From positions 1 through 12,636 of the forward strand of contig USMD01000056.1 in assembly GCA_900555725.1 (NCBI GenBank): 12,636 bases of DNA, read 5' to 3'. Position 1 is the stretch's first letter, and every line of letters begins with the position of its first letter. This document shows, in pieces, positions 5,679 to 12,636 of the stretch. The DNA is from an uncultured Garciella sp. Lineage in GTDB: Bacteria > Bacillota > Clostridia > Eubacteriales > Garciellaceae. The notes under the pieces are model-generated. The model had not been told where the DNA came from, did no database searches, and saw only the letters and a list, made by a program, of their open reading frames with translations. Position numbers and translations under genes: made by a program.

Positions 5679-7529
5679 CTACTTGCCTTCTCTATAGCCT
5701 AATAGGCGGATGGCATTGATAATAACGGCCAGCACACTTAACTCATGCACAAGCATTCCGAGGGAAAGGAATACATGTTTTGTTAATACTCCTACTAGCA
5801 ATACTGACACTACCATTATAGCAAAAACGATGTTTTCTTCCATGTTTTTTACTGTAGCTCTACTTAAACCTAGTGCATAGGATAATTTTGTGATATCCTT
5901 GGACATGAGTACAACATCTGCTGTTTCCATGGCAACATCTGAACCTACACCCCCTATGGCAATTCCTAAATCAGCAGAAGCTAGGGCTGGAGCATCATTA
6001 ATTCCATCTCCTACCATGGCTGTTTTTCCATTTTTCTTTTGTAGTTTTTTCAATATTGATACCTTGTCCTCTGGGAGAAGTTCTGCATAATAGTCGTCAA
6101 GTCCAATCTTTGGGGCTATATTGGCTGCCGCCAATTGATTATCTCCTGTAAGCATGACTACTTTTTTCACTCCCATAGACTTTAGTTTTCCTATCAACAC
6201 ATCTACATCTTCTCTTATTGTATCCGCTATGGAAATGATCCCCATTATCTTTTGAGAATCAGATACTAAAACCACTGTTTGACCACTGGATTCTTCACTG
6301 TTCATATACTCTTCTATATCTTGGGGAATAGAAATACTATTTACATTTAAAAGTTTCCTATTCCCTATCAGTATGGTTTTTCCCTCTATTTTTGCAATAA
6401 GTCCTTGACCGATAATTAGTTCCATATCCTCAGGAGAGATCAAATTTTTATTTTCCTTAGAATTAGTTTTATTGAGTATGGCCTTCGCTAAGGGGTGTTC
6501 CGAATACATTTCAGCACTAGCAACTAGATTTAGTAGTTCCTCTTGCCCTACTCCATAGGTTTTTACCCTAGTCACTTGAGGACTTCCATAGGTAAGAGTA
6601 CCTGTTTTATCAAAGGCAACTGCTTTGGTCGTGCCTAACTTTTCCATGGTCTCTCCACCTTTTATTAGTACCCCATGTTTGGCTCCGTTACCTATACCTG
6701 CCACTATGGATACAGGTGTTGAAATGACAAGGGCTCCGGGGCAAGCAATGACTAATAGTGTTAGGGATAATCTTATATCTCTAGTGATCATCCACATTAC
6801 TGCTGTTAAAATCATAATGGCTGGAGTATAATATTTAGAAAATATCTCTAAAAACTTTTGGGCTTTTGCCTTTTTATCCTGGGCCTCTTCTACCATTTCT
6901 AGGATTCTTGCAAATGTCGTATCTTCCCCTACCCTATCAGCCCTCACCTTAAGATAGCCTGATTCTATAATGGTTCCTGAAAATACGGTGTCTTCTAATT
7001 CTTTATTTATCGGCATAGACTCTCCAGTAATCGCTGCTTGATTCATATAGGCTTTTCCTTCTATAATTGTGCCGTCTACGGGAACTTTTTCCCCCGGTCT
7101 AAGAATGAGAATATCCCCTTTGATTACTTCCTCTGGAGATAATTCTATCTCCTCTCCATCCCTTAATACCCTTGCGGTATCGGGGACTAAATTTAATAGA
7201 GATTTAATAGCTGACCTTGTCTTTTCCAAGGCCTTGGATTCTAGATAACTTCCTAACATGAATAAGAAAGTAACGGCTGCAGCTTCCCAATATTCACCTA
7301 TAAATAATGCTCCCACAACTGCTAAAGTTACTAATGCATCTATTCCAAGAATCTTATACTTTAAGGATACTATTGCATTTAGAGCTATGGAATATCCTGC
7401 AACAAAGGCCGATGCGATGAGTAGAGTATTTGATATTCCACTATATAATTTCAATTGTCTAAGAATAAGAGCGATAATAATTATCATTCCTGATAGAAAG
7501 ACTCTTTGTCCTTTACTCATCTTTAACAT
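5679..7529 (-). CDS. P1B-type heavy-metal translocating ATPase with CPG motif
   Basis: This inner-membrane pump couples ATP hydrolysis to export of a metal ion. Of 616 residues, there are about four membrane segments before the actuator domain (about 10-28, 34-54, 62-78, 80-98). TGES lies at 168-171. Membrane segment 6 carries CPG (263-265), where CPC is usual. The phosphorylated D307 is in DKTGT, the nucleotide-domain HP is at 345-346, and GDGINDAP is at 507-514. The last segments end in VHELSVLAVIINAIRLL (594-610). That HE pair recalls the HEG motif of P1B-4 pumps more than the zinc/cadmium (D..G) or copper (MxxSS) types. No metal-binding domain is fused at the N-terminus; one is encoded separately upstream. 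The start is supported by GGGAGG 7 bases upstream. Metal specificity cannot be read confidently; automatic labels of cadmium or zinc would be guesses. Confidence 0.94.
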   Translation of the reverse strand: MLKMSKGQRVFLSGMIIIIALILRQLKLYSGISNTLLIASAFVAGYSIALNAIVSLKYKILGIDALVTLAVVGALFIGEYWEAAAVTFLFMLGSYLESKALEKTRSAIKSLLNLVPDTARVLRDGEEIELSPEEVIKGDILILRPGEKVPVDGTIIEGKAYMNQAAITGESMPINKELEDTVFSGTIIESGYLKVRADRVGEDTTFARILEMVEEAQDKKAKAQKFLEIFSKYYTPAIMILTAVMWMITRDIRLSLTLLVIACPGALVISTPVSIVAGIGNGAKHGVLIKGGETMEKLGTTKAVAFDKTGTLTYGSPQVTRVKTYGVGQEELLNLVASAEMYSEHPLAKAILNKTNSKENKNLISPEDMELIIGQGLIAKIEGKTILIGNRKLLNVNSISIPQDIEEYMNSEESSGQTVVLVSDSQKIMGIISIADTIREDVDVLIGKLKSMGVKKVVMLTGDNQLAAANIAPKIGLDDYYAELLPEDKVSILKKLQKKNGKTAMVGDGINDAPALASADLGIAIGGVGSDVAMETADVVLMSKDITKLSYALGLSRATVKNMEENIVFAIMVVSVLLVGVLTKHVFLSLGMLVHELSVLAVIINAIRLLGYREGK

Positions 7530-7563
7530 TTTCCATCCTCCCTTCCTATTTGATTTATGGGGC

Positions 7564-7587
7564 AGAGGAACAGGTATCTGTCCCTCT
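7564..7587 (-). promoter_or_regulatory. Stable hairpin between the HMA gene and the ATPase gene
   Basis: On the minus strand AGAGGGACAG and CTGTTCCTCT pair at 10 positions (one G-U) around an ATAC loop. It lies in the 64-base gap between the two genes and is followed by GCCCC rather than T, so it is not a normal terminator. A processing or mRNA-stability element is inferred. Confidence 0.55.
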
Positions 7588-7593
7588 ATTCCT

Positions 7594-7806
7594 TTATTTT
7601 TCTCCTAATACTTTGTATCCTAAGTCTTCAATGGTTTTTTTGATTTCATTGCTATGAATTAAGCTTTCATCAAACTCTACCTTTGCCTTACTGGCGTTAA
7701 ATAATACTTCCACCTTTTCTATTCCTTCGATTTTCTTTAATGCCCCTTCAATTTTTGCCATGCAGCTTGGGCATATCAGGGTCTCTAATTGATAGGTTTT
7801 TTTCAT
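7594..7806 (-). CDS. Free-standing HMA-domain metal-binding protein (CopZ-like)
   Basis: The 70 residues form a single heavy-metal-associated domain. The metal-binding CPSC (C12 and C15) sits in the first loop (LICPSCMAKIEGAL). The usual beta-alpha-beta-beta-alpha-beta pattern follows, with KVEVLFNASKAKVEFDES and a closing ...TIEDLGYKVL. Such proteins bind a soft or borderline metal ion through the two cysteines and pass it to a partner pump. CPSC differs from the GMTCxxC loop typical of copper chaperones, since no M or T precedes the first cysteine. Copper should therefore not be assumed. The gene opens the operon, and the next gene, 64 bases on, is a P1B ATPase lacking its own N-terminal HMA domain. 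This fits a split pump plus chaperone. GAGGAGGT lies 7 bases before the ATG. Confidence 0.93.
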   Translation of the reverse strand: MKKTYQLETLICPSCMAKIEGALKKIEGIEKVEVLFNASKAKVEFDESLIHSNEIKKTIEDLGYKVLGEK

Positions 7807-7838
7807 GGTAAATACCTCCTCTTTGTTTTATTGTCTTT

Positions 7839-7844
7839 ATTATA
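7839..7844 (-). promoter_or_regulatory. -10 element of the HMA-ATPase-regulator operon promoter
   Basis: A perfect TATAAT lies on the minus strand, with initiation expected near 7832, 26 bases before the ATG. The -35 position reads AGGTTT and is far from consensus, as expected for a promoter that needs an activator. Confidence 0.7.
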
Positions 7845-7866
7845 TGCCAGAATAAAGATATAAACC

Positions 7867-7880
7867 TTGACATAAATCAA
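7867..7880. promoter_or_regulatory. FNR-type operator centred near -41.5
   Basis: The plus strand reads TTGACATAAATCAA, which matches the FNR box TTGAT-N4-ATCAA at 9 of 10 positions. Its centre, 7873.5, is 41.5 bases upstream of the predicted start at 7832. This is the standard class II activator position, where it replaces the -35. The operon below encodes an FNR-like regulator with matching recognition-helix residues, so positive autoregulation is inferred. Confidence 0.7.
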
Positions 7881-7901
7881 ATTTTTTCATTTCTTGAAAA
7901 C

Positions 7902-7931
7902 AATAGAGCAGCCATAAATGGCTGCTCTATT
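7902..7931 (-). terminator. Intrinsic terminator of rpoD
   Basis: AGAGCAGCCA and TGGCTGCTCT pair perfectly around TTTA. Three flanking A-T pairs bring the stem to 13, and TTGTTTTC follows on the minus strand. The upstream arm reaches the rpoD stop codon. It separates rpoD from the metal operon promoter about 20 bases away. Confidence 0.9.
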
Positions 7932-9015
7932 AGTCTAAATAATCTTTTAATTTCTTACTTCGACTAGGATGTCTTAGTTTTCTCAATGCTTTGGCTTCTA
8001 TTTGACGGATCCTTTCCCTAGTTACGTTAAATTCCTTTCCAACTTCTTCAAGGGTCCTAGCTTTTCCATCATCCAATCCAAAACGTAGCCTTAAAACTTT
8101 TTCTTCTCGAGGAGTTAATGTATCTAGAACACCTAATAATTGTTCTTTTAAAAGGGTAAAGGCAGCTGCTTCTGCCGGAGCTGGAACCTCATCATCTGGT
8201 ATAAAGTCCCCTAGATGACTATTTTCTTCCTCCCCTATGGGAGTCTCTAAGGATACAGGTTCTTGAGCAATTTTTTGTATTTCCCTCACTTTTTCTTCGG
8301 AAATTCCCATTTCCTTAGCAATTTCCTCAGGAGTTGGTTCTCTACCTAACTCTTGTAATAATTGCCTTGAAACCCGTATCAATTTATTTATCGTTTCTAC
8401 CATATGCACTGGGATTCTAATGGTTCTAGCTTGATCAGCGATTGCTCTCGTGATGGCTTGTCGAATCCACCAAGTTGCATAGGTACTGAATTTATATCCC
8501 TTTCTATAGTCAAACTTTTCTACAGCCTTAATTAATCCCAGGTTTCCTTCCTGAATAAGATCTAGAAATAACATTCCTCTTCCCACATAACGTCTTGCAA
8601 TGCTTACTACCAGTCGGAGATTTGCTTCTGCCAGTTTTCTACTAGCTTCTTCATCCCCTTGTTCCATTCTTTTTGCTAATTTAATTTCCTCTTCGGCAGT
8701 TAATAATGGTACCTTACCTATTTCTTTTAAATACATCCTAACTGGATCGTCAATACTAATTCCCTCTGGAACGGAAATATCTAGATCCTCTTGTTCTGTA
8801 TTTATATCATTATCTATTTCCTTACTATGGCCACCAATCACATCTATGCCCTGTTCTTCTAATACTTCATATATTTTTTCTATTTGTTCAGGATTTAGAT
8901 CAATCTCCTCTAATGTATCCATAATTTCTTTGTATGTTAAGGAACCATTTTTCTTACCTTTTTCAACTAAATCTTTAACTCTTTTCTTATAAGTCTCTAT
9001 ATTATGTTTATTCAA
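7930..9015 (-). CDS. rpoD: RNA polymerase principal sigma factor (sigma-70/SigA)
   Basis: The product directs RNA polymerase to housekeeping promoters. Its 361 residues are close to SigA of B. subtilis. A short region 1.1 (about 5-60) and an acidic linker come first. Region 1.2 begins at DPVRMYLKEIG (90-100), and region 2 contains NLRLVVSIARRY and the -10-reading GYKFSTYATWWIRQAITRAI (173-192). Region 3 lies at about 200-275. Region 4 contains LTPREEKVLRLRFGLDD (300-316) and the -35-reading helix VTRERIRQIEAKALRKLRHP (331-350). The start codon is TTG (9015), chosen because AAAGGAGG lies 7 bases upstream and no ATG fits. It follows dnaG by 15 bases, as in the yqxD-dnaG-sigA operon of Bacillus, and ends in a strong terminator. 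Confidence 0.98.
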   Translation of the reverse strand: MNKHNIETYKKRVKDLVEKGKKNGSLTYKEIMDTLEEIDLNPEQIEKIYEVLEEQGIDVIGGHSKEIDNDINTEQEDLDISVPEGISIDDPVRMYLKEIGKVPLLTAEEEIKLAKRMEQGDEEASRKLAEANLRLVVSIARRYVGRGMLFLDLIQEGNLGLIKAVEKFDYRKGYKFSTYATWWIRQAITRAIADQARTIRIPVHMVETINKLIRVSRQLLQELGREPTPEEIAKEMGISEEKVREIQKIAQEPVSLETPIGEEENSHLGDFIPDDEVPAPAEAAAFTLLKEQLLGVLDTLTPREEKVLRLRFGLDDGKARTLEEVGKEFNVTRERIRQIEAKALRKLRHPSRSKKLKDYLD

Positions 9016-9030
9016 CGTGCTCCCTCCTTT

Positions 9031-10860
9031 CTAGTTACCTTTTAGTTCTTCAAGCTTTTTCTTAAGTTCAACAATCTCTATATAAATTTTATTGATAGTT
9101 TCAGGATTATCTTGCTGACTCATTTTTTTTAACTTTTCATTTAATTGATCAATTTTATTTTGTAACTTATGAACTTGAATTGTATTGATATACTCCATAA
9201 TATTTTTATCCATAAACTCCTTATTTAATTCTTTTGAAAAAATGGAAGAAATTTTTTCTCCCGCTTCTTCTGTTTTGAATATATCCAATAATTGAGCAGG
9301 TATAACATATTCTTTCTGTTCCATTTTTTCAAAAATTATTTTTGCAATTTTCCTATGACAATCATCTGTAAAGTCTTCCCAACTCATATTTTCTTTGAAA
9401 ATTTGAAATAATCTAAAATCCTGGGAAATCATATTAATAAGATTTTCTTCAGCTAAAATAATTGCATTTTTTCTTTCCATACTTTTTTCCATGGATAAAA
9501 CATCTTTTTTATACTGAATAGTATTCCTATTATTACCAATCTTATTCTTAGATGCCTCTATATTAGTCCTTTTATTACGATATACCTCAGATTTTATTGC
9601 ACTTTCATCAATTTCTGTTTCCCTTGAAATTTTTTTTATATAGGCATCTATTTCAATCTCACTTTTTATTTTTTTTAAAATTTCAGCAGCTTCCTTTGTA
9701 AAATCAATCTTTCCCTCTACGGTGTTCATATTATGTTTTTCTCTAGCAAGCACTACTTTATACTCCACGAGAGGCAATGCCCGATTGGTTAGATAAGTAA
9801 ACCCTTCCTGTTTATATTTTTTTACATATTCATCAGGATCCATTCTATTTGGAAACTGAATCACCTTTACTTTACAACCAACAGAAGATAGAATATCTAG
9901 AGCTCTTAAAGTAGCTTTTTGTCCAGCTTCATCCCCATCATAGGCTATTAGTACTTCTTCAGCATAACGACTTAATAAACGAGCTTGTTCCTTAGTCAAT
10001 GCAGTTCCTAAGGATGCTATCACATTTTTTATCCCATACTGATATAATGAAATAACATCCATATAACCTTCTACTATAATAATTTGTCCATTTTTTATAT
10101 TGTTTTTTGCATGATTTAATCCGTATAAATGATGCCCTTTAGAAAAAATGGGGGTATCCGGTGAATTTAAATATTTAGGTTGTCTTTGCTTTTCTAAAAC
10201 CCTTCCTCCAAAAGCAATGACTCTATTGCTTAAATCAAAAACAGGGAAAATAAGTCTGTTTCTAAAACGATCATAAAATTGCCCTTTTTGATTTTTCCTA
10301 GGTATTACCAATCCCGATTGAGCTATATCTTCTTTTAAATATTTTTGAGATAGTAAATGGTTATTTAACCCATCCCAATTATCTGTAGCATAGCCTAATC
10401 CAAATTTGACTATAGTTTGAGAAGCAATATTTCTCTCTTTCAAATATTTTAATACTACTTCATTGTTCTTTAAATTTCCATAAAAATATCTCGCTGCATC
10501 TATATGAATGTTATATTGAATCTGCCTTTTTTTATATTTCTCCTTATCAATATCCTCATCTTTTTCCGGTAAAATCATACCTGCGCGATCTGCTAGTAAT
10601 TTTAAAGAGTCTATAAAGTTTAGATTTTCTATTTTCATAATAAAGGTAATAACATTTCCACCTACTCCACATCCAAAGCAATGAAAAATCTGTTTATCTG
10701 GAGATACACTAAAGGAAGGAGTCTTTTCTGTATGGAAGGGGCATTTTGCTTTATAACTTGTGCCACTTTTTTTTAAAGTGATATACCCAGAAATCACATT
10801 TACAATATCATTACGGGAACGTATCTCTTCGATTAATTCTTCTGAGTATCTATTTGACAT
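9031..10860 (-). CDS. dnaG: DNA primase
   Basis: The product makes RNA primers at the replication fork. An in-frame GTG lies at 10869, but that GTG is part of the AAAGGTG ribosome site. The ATG at 10860 is 8 bases further and gives the usual start MSNRYSEELIEEIRS, so 609 residues are annotated. The N-terminal zinc domain shows C40, H43, C61 and C64 (CPFHTEKTPSFSVSPDK then FHCFGCG). The core RNA polymerase domain includes RFRNRLIFPV (198-207). The TOPRIM motifs are VEGYMD (E264) and YDGDEAG (D308 and D310). The rest, from about 430, is the lysine-rich helical region that binds the DnaB helicase. The gene sits between yqxD and rpoD; it is probably cotranscribed with rpoD. A clear sigma-A promoter is not evident in the 78-base gap upstream. 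Confidence 0.98.
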   Translation of the reverse strand: MSNRYSEELIEEIRSRNDIVNVISGYITLKKSGTSYKAKCPFHTEKTPSFSVSPDKQIFHCFGCGVGGNVITFIMKIENLNFIDSLKLLADRAGMILPEKDEDIDKEKYKKRQIQYNIHIDAARYFYGNLKNNEVVLKYLKERNIASQTIVKFGLGYATDNWDGLNNHLLSQKYLKEDIAQSGLVIPRKNQKGQFYDRFRNRLIFPVFDLSNRVIAFGGRVLEKQRQPKYLNSPDTPIFSKGHHLYGLNHAKNNIKNGQIIIVEGYMDVISLYQYGIKNVIASLGTALTKEQARLLSRYAEEVLIAYDGDEAGQKATLRALDILSSVGCKVKVIQFPNRMDPDEYVKKYKQEGFTYLTNRALPLVEYKVVLAREKHNMNTVEGKIDFTKEAAEILKKIKSEIEIDAYIKKISRETEIDESAIKSEVYRNKRTNIEASKNKIGNNRNTIQYKKDVLSMEKSMERKNAIILAEENLINMISQDFRLFQIFKENMSWEDFTDDCHRKIAKIIFEKMEQKEYVIPAQLLDIFKTEEAGEKISSIFSKELNKEFMDKNIMEYINTIQVHKLQNKIDQLNEKLKKMSQQDNPETINKIYIEIVELKKKLEELKGN

Positions 10861-10933
10861 ATTGATCACCTTTGTTCTGATTTAATATATATTTCGCCAT
10901 AAAAATTATTTTTCCTTCTTATGAAAAAGAGAA

Positions 10934-10965
10934 AATCCTCAACAATTTTTTCTTACTTGAGGATT
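10934..10965 (-). terminator. Terminator overlapping the 3' end of yqxD
   Basis: AATCCTCAA (10965-10957) and TTGAGGATT (10942-10934) pair perfectly at 9 positions with a 14-base loop, followed by TTCTCTTTTT. The upstream arm encodes Asn-Pro-Gln of the yqxD product, and the stop codon lies in the downstream arm. Termination therefore depends on ribosomes clearing the end of the gene. Confidence 0.75.
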
Positions 10966-11406
10966 AATTTTTAAATGGTCAATTAGATTTTCTAGGGATT
11001 GTTTAAAACTTAGATTCTCCTCTTTTTGTCTTTTCTTTTGTTTAGAAGTCCTAAGCTTCATTTTTCTTTGTTGAGCTGAAAGATATCTTTGATATAGATA
11101 TATATCGATGTTATCTTTTGTAAAACTTTTTCCACTAAAAGATAATACATAAGCATTTTCATTTAATGCCAAAGAAGCTAAACCATAATCTTGAGTGATT
11201 ACAATATCTCCCTCATTAAGATTGTTTATAATTTTCATATCTACCGCTTGATTTTCATTGTCTACTAAAACTTTATTGGGAAAAATATTGAATTGAGAAT
11301 GGTGGCTAACACTATAAAAATATATCGCTTCTACATGATATTTAGATGCGACCTCTGCAATCTCATCCTTTACAGGACAAGCATCTCCATCTATCAGAAT
11401 TTTCAT
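10939..11406 (-). CDS. yqxD: YqxD/YaiI family protein (DUF188, UPF0178)
   Basis: At 155 residues this is the usual family length (about 150). It begins MKILIDGDACPVKDEI, and D6, D8 and C10 belong to the family signature. TQDYGLASLAL (71-81) with D73 is a second conserved acidic site. The fold is PIN-like, which hints at a metal-dependent nuclease, but no activity is established. The C-terminal 40 residues are lysine- and glutamine-rich. A modest AGGTGAT site lies just before the ATG. The position between a dgt-like gene and dnaG matches Firmicutes gene order. A terminator overlaps the last codons, so dnaG may rely on read-through or a promoter of its own. Confidence 0.93.
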   Translation of the reverse strand: MKILIDGDACPVKDEIAEVASKYHVEAIYFYSVSHHSQFNIFPNKVLVDNENQAVDMKIINNLNEGDIVITQDYGLASLALNENAYVLSFSGKSFTKDNIDIYLYQRYLSAQQRKMKLRTSKQKKRQKEENLSFKQSLENLIDHLKINPQVRKNC

Positions 11407-11481
11407 TTCATCACCTACATTTTTATCACTAAGTCATTGTTATTCGACATAATAACCTATTATTCCTTCTTTTTTTCATAT

Positions 11482-12483
11482 TTATTTCAGTTTCCATGAA
11501 TTAGGGATAAAAAAATCATGAAAAGTATGGATTGCATATTGATCTGTCATTCCTGCTATATAATCACAAATAATTCTTTCCCTATCTTCTATTTCTAATC
11601 TTTCCTTATATTCCCTAGGCAAATAATCTATATGATGATAAAAGATAATATACAATTGCTCTAGAATATTTTGGACTTTCTTTTCTTCTTTTTTTGCCAA
11701 TGAGTCAATATAAACCCTTTCAAAGAGAAAATTTCTTAAATCATTTGTAGCCTTCTTTATTTCTTGGGTCATGCTTACATTATTTTTTCCCATGCTATTG
11801 TATATAACATCTTGGATCATTGTATTAATTCGCTGGCTATGACCATACCCTAAAACTTTCACGGCACTTTTTGGTAGTTCTTTCTCTTTTATAATATTTC
11901 CCCGAAGAGCATCATCAATATCATGATTGATATAGGCGATTCTATCAGAAATATGAACAACCTTTGCCTCTAACGTTGAAGGAACTCCTTCCCCAGTATG
12001 GTTTAAAATACCATCTCTCACTTCCCAGCTTAAATTTAAGCCCTTATTCTTTTCTAAGTAATCTACTACCCTTAAGCTTTGTTTGTAATGAACAAATCCA
12101 AAGGGACAAAGTTTATTTAATATTTCTTCTCCTGCATGACCAAAGGGAGTATGCCCTAAATCGTGGCCTAAGGCGATTGCCTCTGTTAGATCCTCATTTA
12201 ATAATAATGCCCTTGAAATAGTACGAGCTACTTGAGCTACTTCTAAGGTATGAGTCAGACGAGTACGATAGTGATCTCCCTCGGGAGCAATAAACACTTG
12301 AGTTTTATGTTTTAGTCTTCTAAAGGCTTTAGAATGAATGATACGATCTCGATCCCGTTGAAAAATTGTTCGAATGGTACAAGGTTCTTCTTCCCTTTTT
12401 CTTCCTTTACTATTTTTGCTTAAAATTGCAAAGGGAGATAAAGTACATTCCTCCATTTTTTCCCTGCTTTCCCGTATATTCAT
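11482..12483 (-). CDS. dgt: Deoxyguanosinetriphosphate triphosphohydrolase-like HD protein
   Basis: The family cleaves dNTPs to nucleoside and triphosphate. The HD-domain metal ligands are seen: H78 in RTRLTHTLEV, H107 and D108 in ALGHDLGHTPFGH, and D180 in HISDRIAYINHDIDD. The N-terminal RIIHSKAFRRLKHKTQVF (about 48-64) is the typical dGTPase entry motif. GGAGG (12494-12490) abuts the ATG at 12489 but lies 6 bases from the next in-frame ATG at 12483, which is therefore chosen (333 residues). This is the shorter Clostridia form; E. coli Dgt is about 500 residues. Substrate specificity among dNTPs is not determined by sequence. It heads the dgt, yqxD, dnaG, rpoD series. The 116 bases upstream are AT-rich, with no promoter I would defend. 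Confidence 0.94.
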   Translation of the reverse strand: MNIRESREKMEECTLSPFAILSKNSKGRKREEEPCTIRTIFQRDRDRIIHSKAFRRLKHKTQVFIAPEGDHYRTRLTHTLEVAQVARTISRALLLNEDLTEAIALGHDLGHTPFGHAGEEILNKLCPFGFVHYKQSLRVVDYLEKNKGLNLSWEVRDGILNHTGEGVPSTLEAKVVHISDRIAYINHDIDDALRGNIIKEKELPKSAVKVLGYGHSQRINTMIQDVIYNSMGKNNVSMTQEIKKATNDLRNFLFERVYIDSLAKKEEKKVQNILEQLYIIFYHHIDYLPREYKERLEIEDRERIICDYIAGMTDQYAIHTFHDFFIPNSWKLK

Positions 12484-12599
12484 AGTCATCCTCCACGATA
12501 ATAGACTTAATATATAATAATATACCCATTTTAAAACCTATTTCCTCTTTTTATAAAAAATTCCTTTTATTAAAAATAAACGTAAATAAGGACGTATAT

Positions 12600-12636
12600 C
12601 TGTCTCTTATACACATCTGACGCTGCCGACGATCTT
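12600..12636 (-). other. Nextera/Tn5 sequencing adapter (not biological)
   Basis: Bases 12600-12632 are the exact reverse complement of the Nextera read-1 transposase adapter, starting CTGTCTCTTATACACATCT. The last four bases TCTT lie past the adapter and look like the start of a sample index. Genomic sequence ends at about 12599. Confidence 0.97.

Noticed and set aside
12484..12599. Promoter for dgt in the right-hand end
   Set aside because: Several TATATT-like hexamers exist, but none has a credible -35 at the right distance. The contig is also cut shortly upstream.
33..12599. CRISPR arrays, insertion sequences, phage genes or toxin-antitoxin pairs
   Set aside because: No repeated spacer-like pattern, transposase, integrase or recognisable toxin/antitoxin gene was found on either strand.

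Overview
This is a low-GC, AT-rich segment that reads as a Firmicutes (class Clostridia) chromosome. The supporting evidence is strong AGGAGG-type ribosome sites, a class A RNase P RNA, Clostridia-like protein sequences, and the housekeeping order dgt, yqxD, dnaG, rpoD, then trmK, nif3-type gene, zinc-ribbon gene and rnpB. Genus cannot be fixed from the sequence alone; an Alkaliphilus- or Clostridium-like anaerobe is a reasonable guess. Both ends carry Nextera/Tn5 sequencing adapter (1-32 and 12600-12636), so the biological sequence is 33-12599.

Almost everything is transcribed from the minus strand, so biological order runs from high to low coordinates. At 12483-9031 lie a dGTP triphosphohydrolase-like gene, a YqxD/YaiI-family gene ending in a terminator that overlaps its last codons, and the primase gene dnaG. 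The principal sigma factor gene rpoD follows (TTG start) and ends in a strong terminator at 7902-7931. At 7806-4950 lies a three-gene metal/redox operon: a free-standing heavy-metal-associated (HMA) domain protein, a P1B-type metal ATPase with an unusual CPG membrane motif, and an FNR-like regulator. The operon promoter has a good -10, a poor -35, and an FNR-type palindrome centred at about -41.5. Next come a tRNA-Asn/tRNA-Met(CAT) pair with its own near-consensus promoter and terminator, and one small plus-strand gene of unknown function.

At 4230-1180 the housekeeping set resumes: trmK overlapping a Nif3-family gene, a zinc-ribbon coiled-coil gene, and rnpB with its own promoter and terminator. 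A roughly 400-base gene-poor stretch (736-1140) follows. It may encode a short plus-strand RNA with promoter-like and terminator-like ends. The left end holds a UPF0735/PheB-like ACT-domain gene and the start of a membrane protein cut by the contig end.

The most interesting unit is the HMA protein, CPG-type ATPase and FNR-like regulator operon. Its regulator has cysteines placed much like those of E. coli FNR and a recognition helix with the FNR-type E..SR residues. The operator matches the FNR consensus at 9 of 10 positions. Together these predict an autoregulated, redox-controlled metal export operon sitting between rpoD and trmK.
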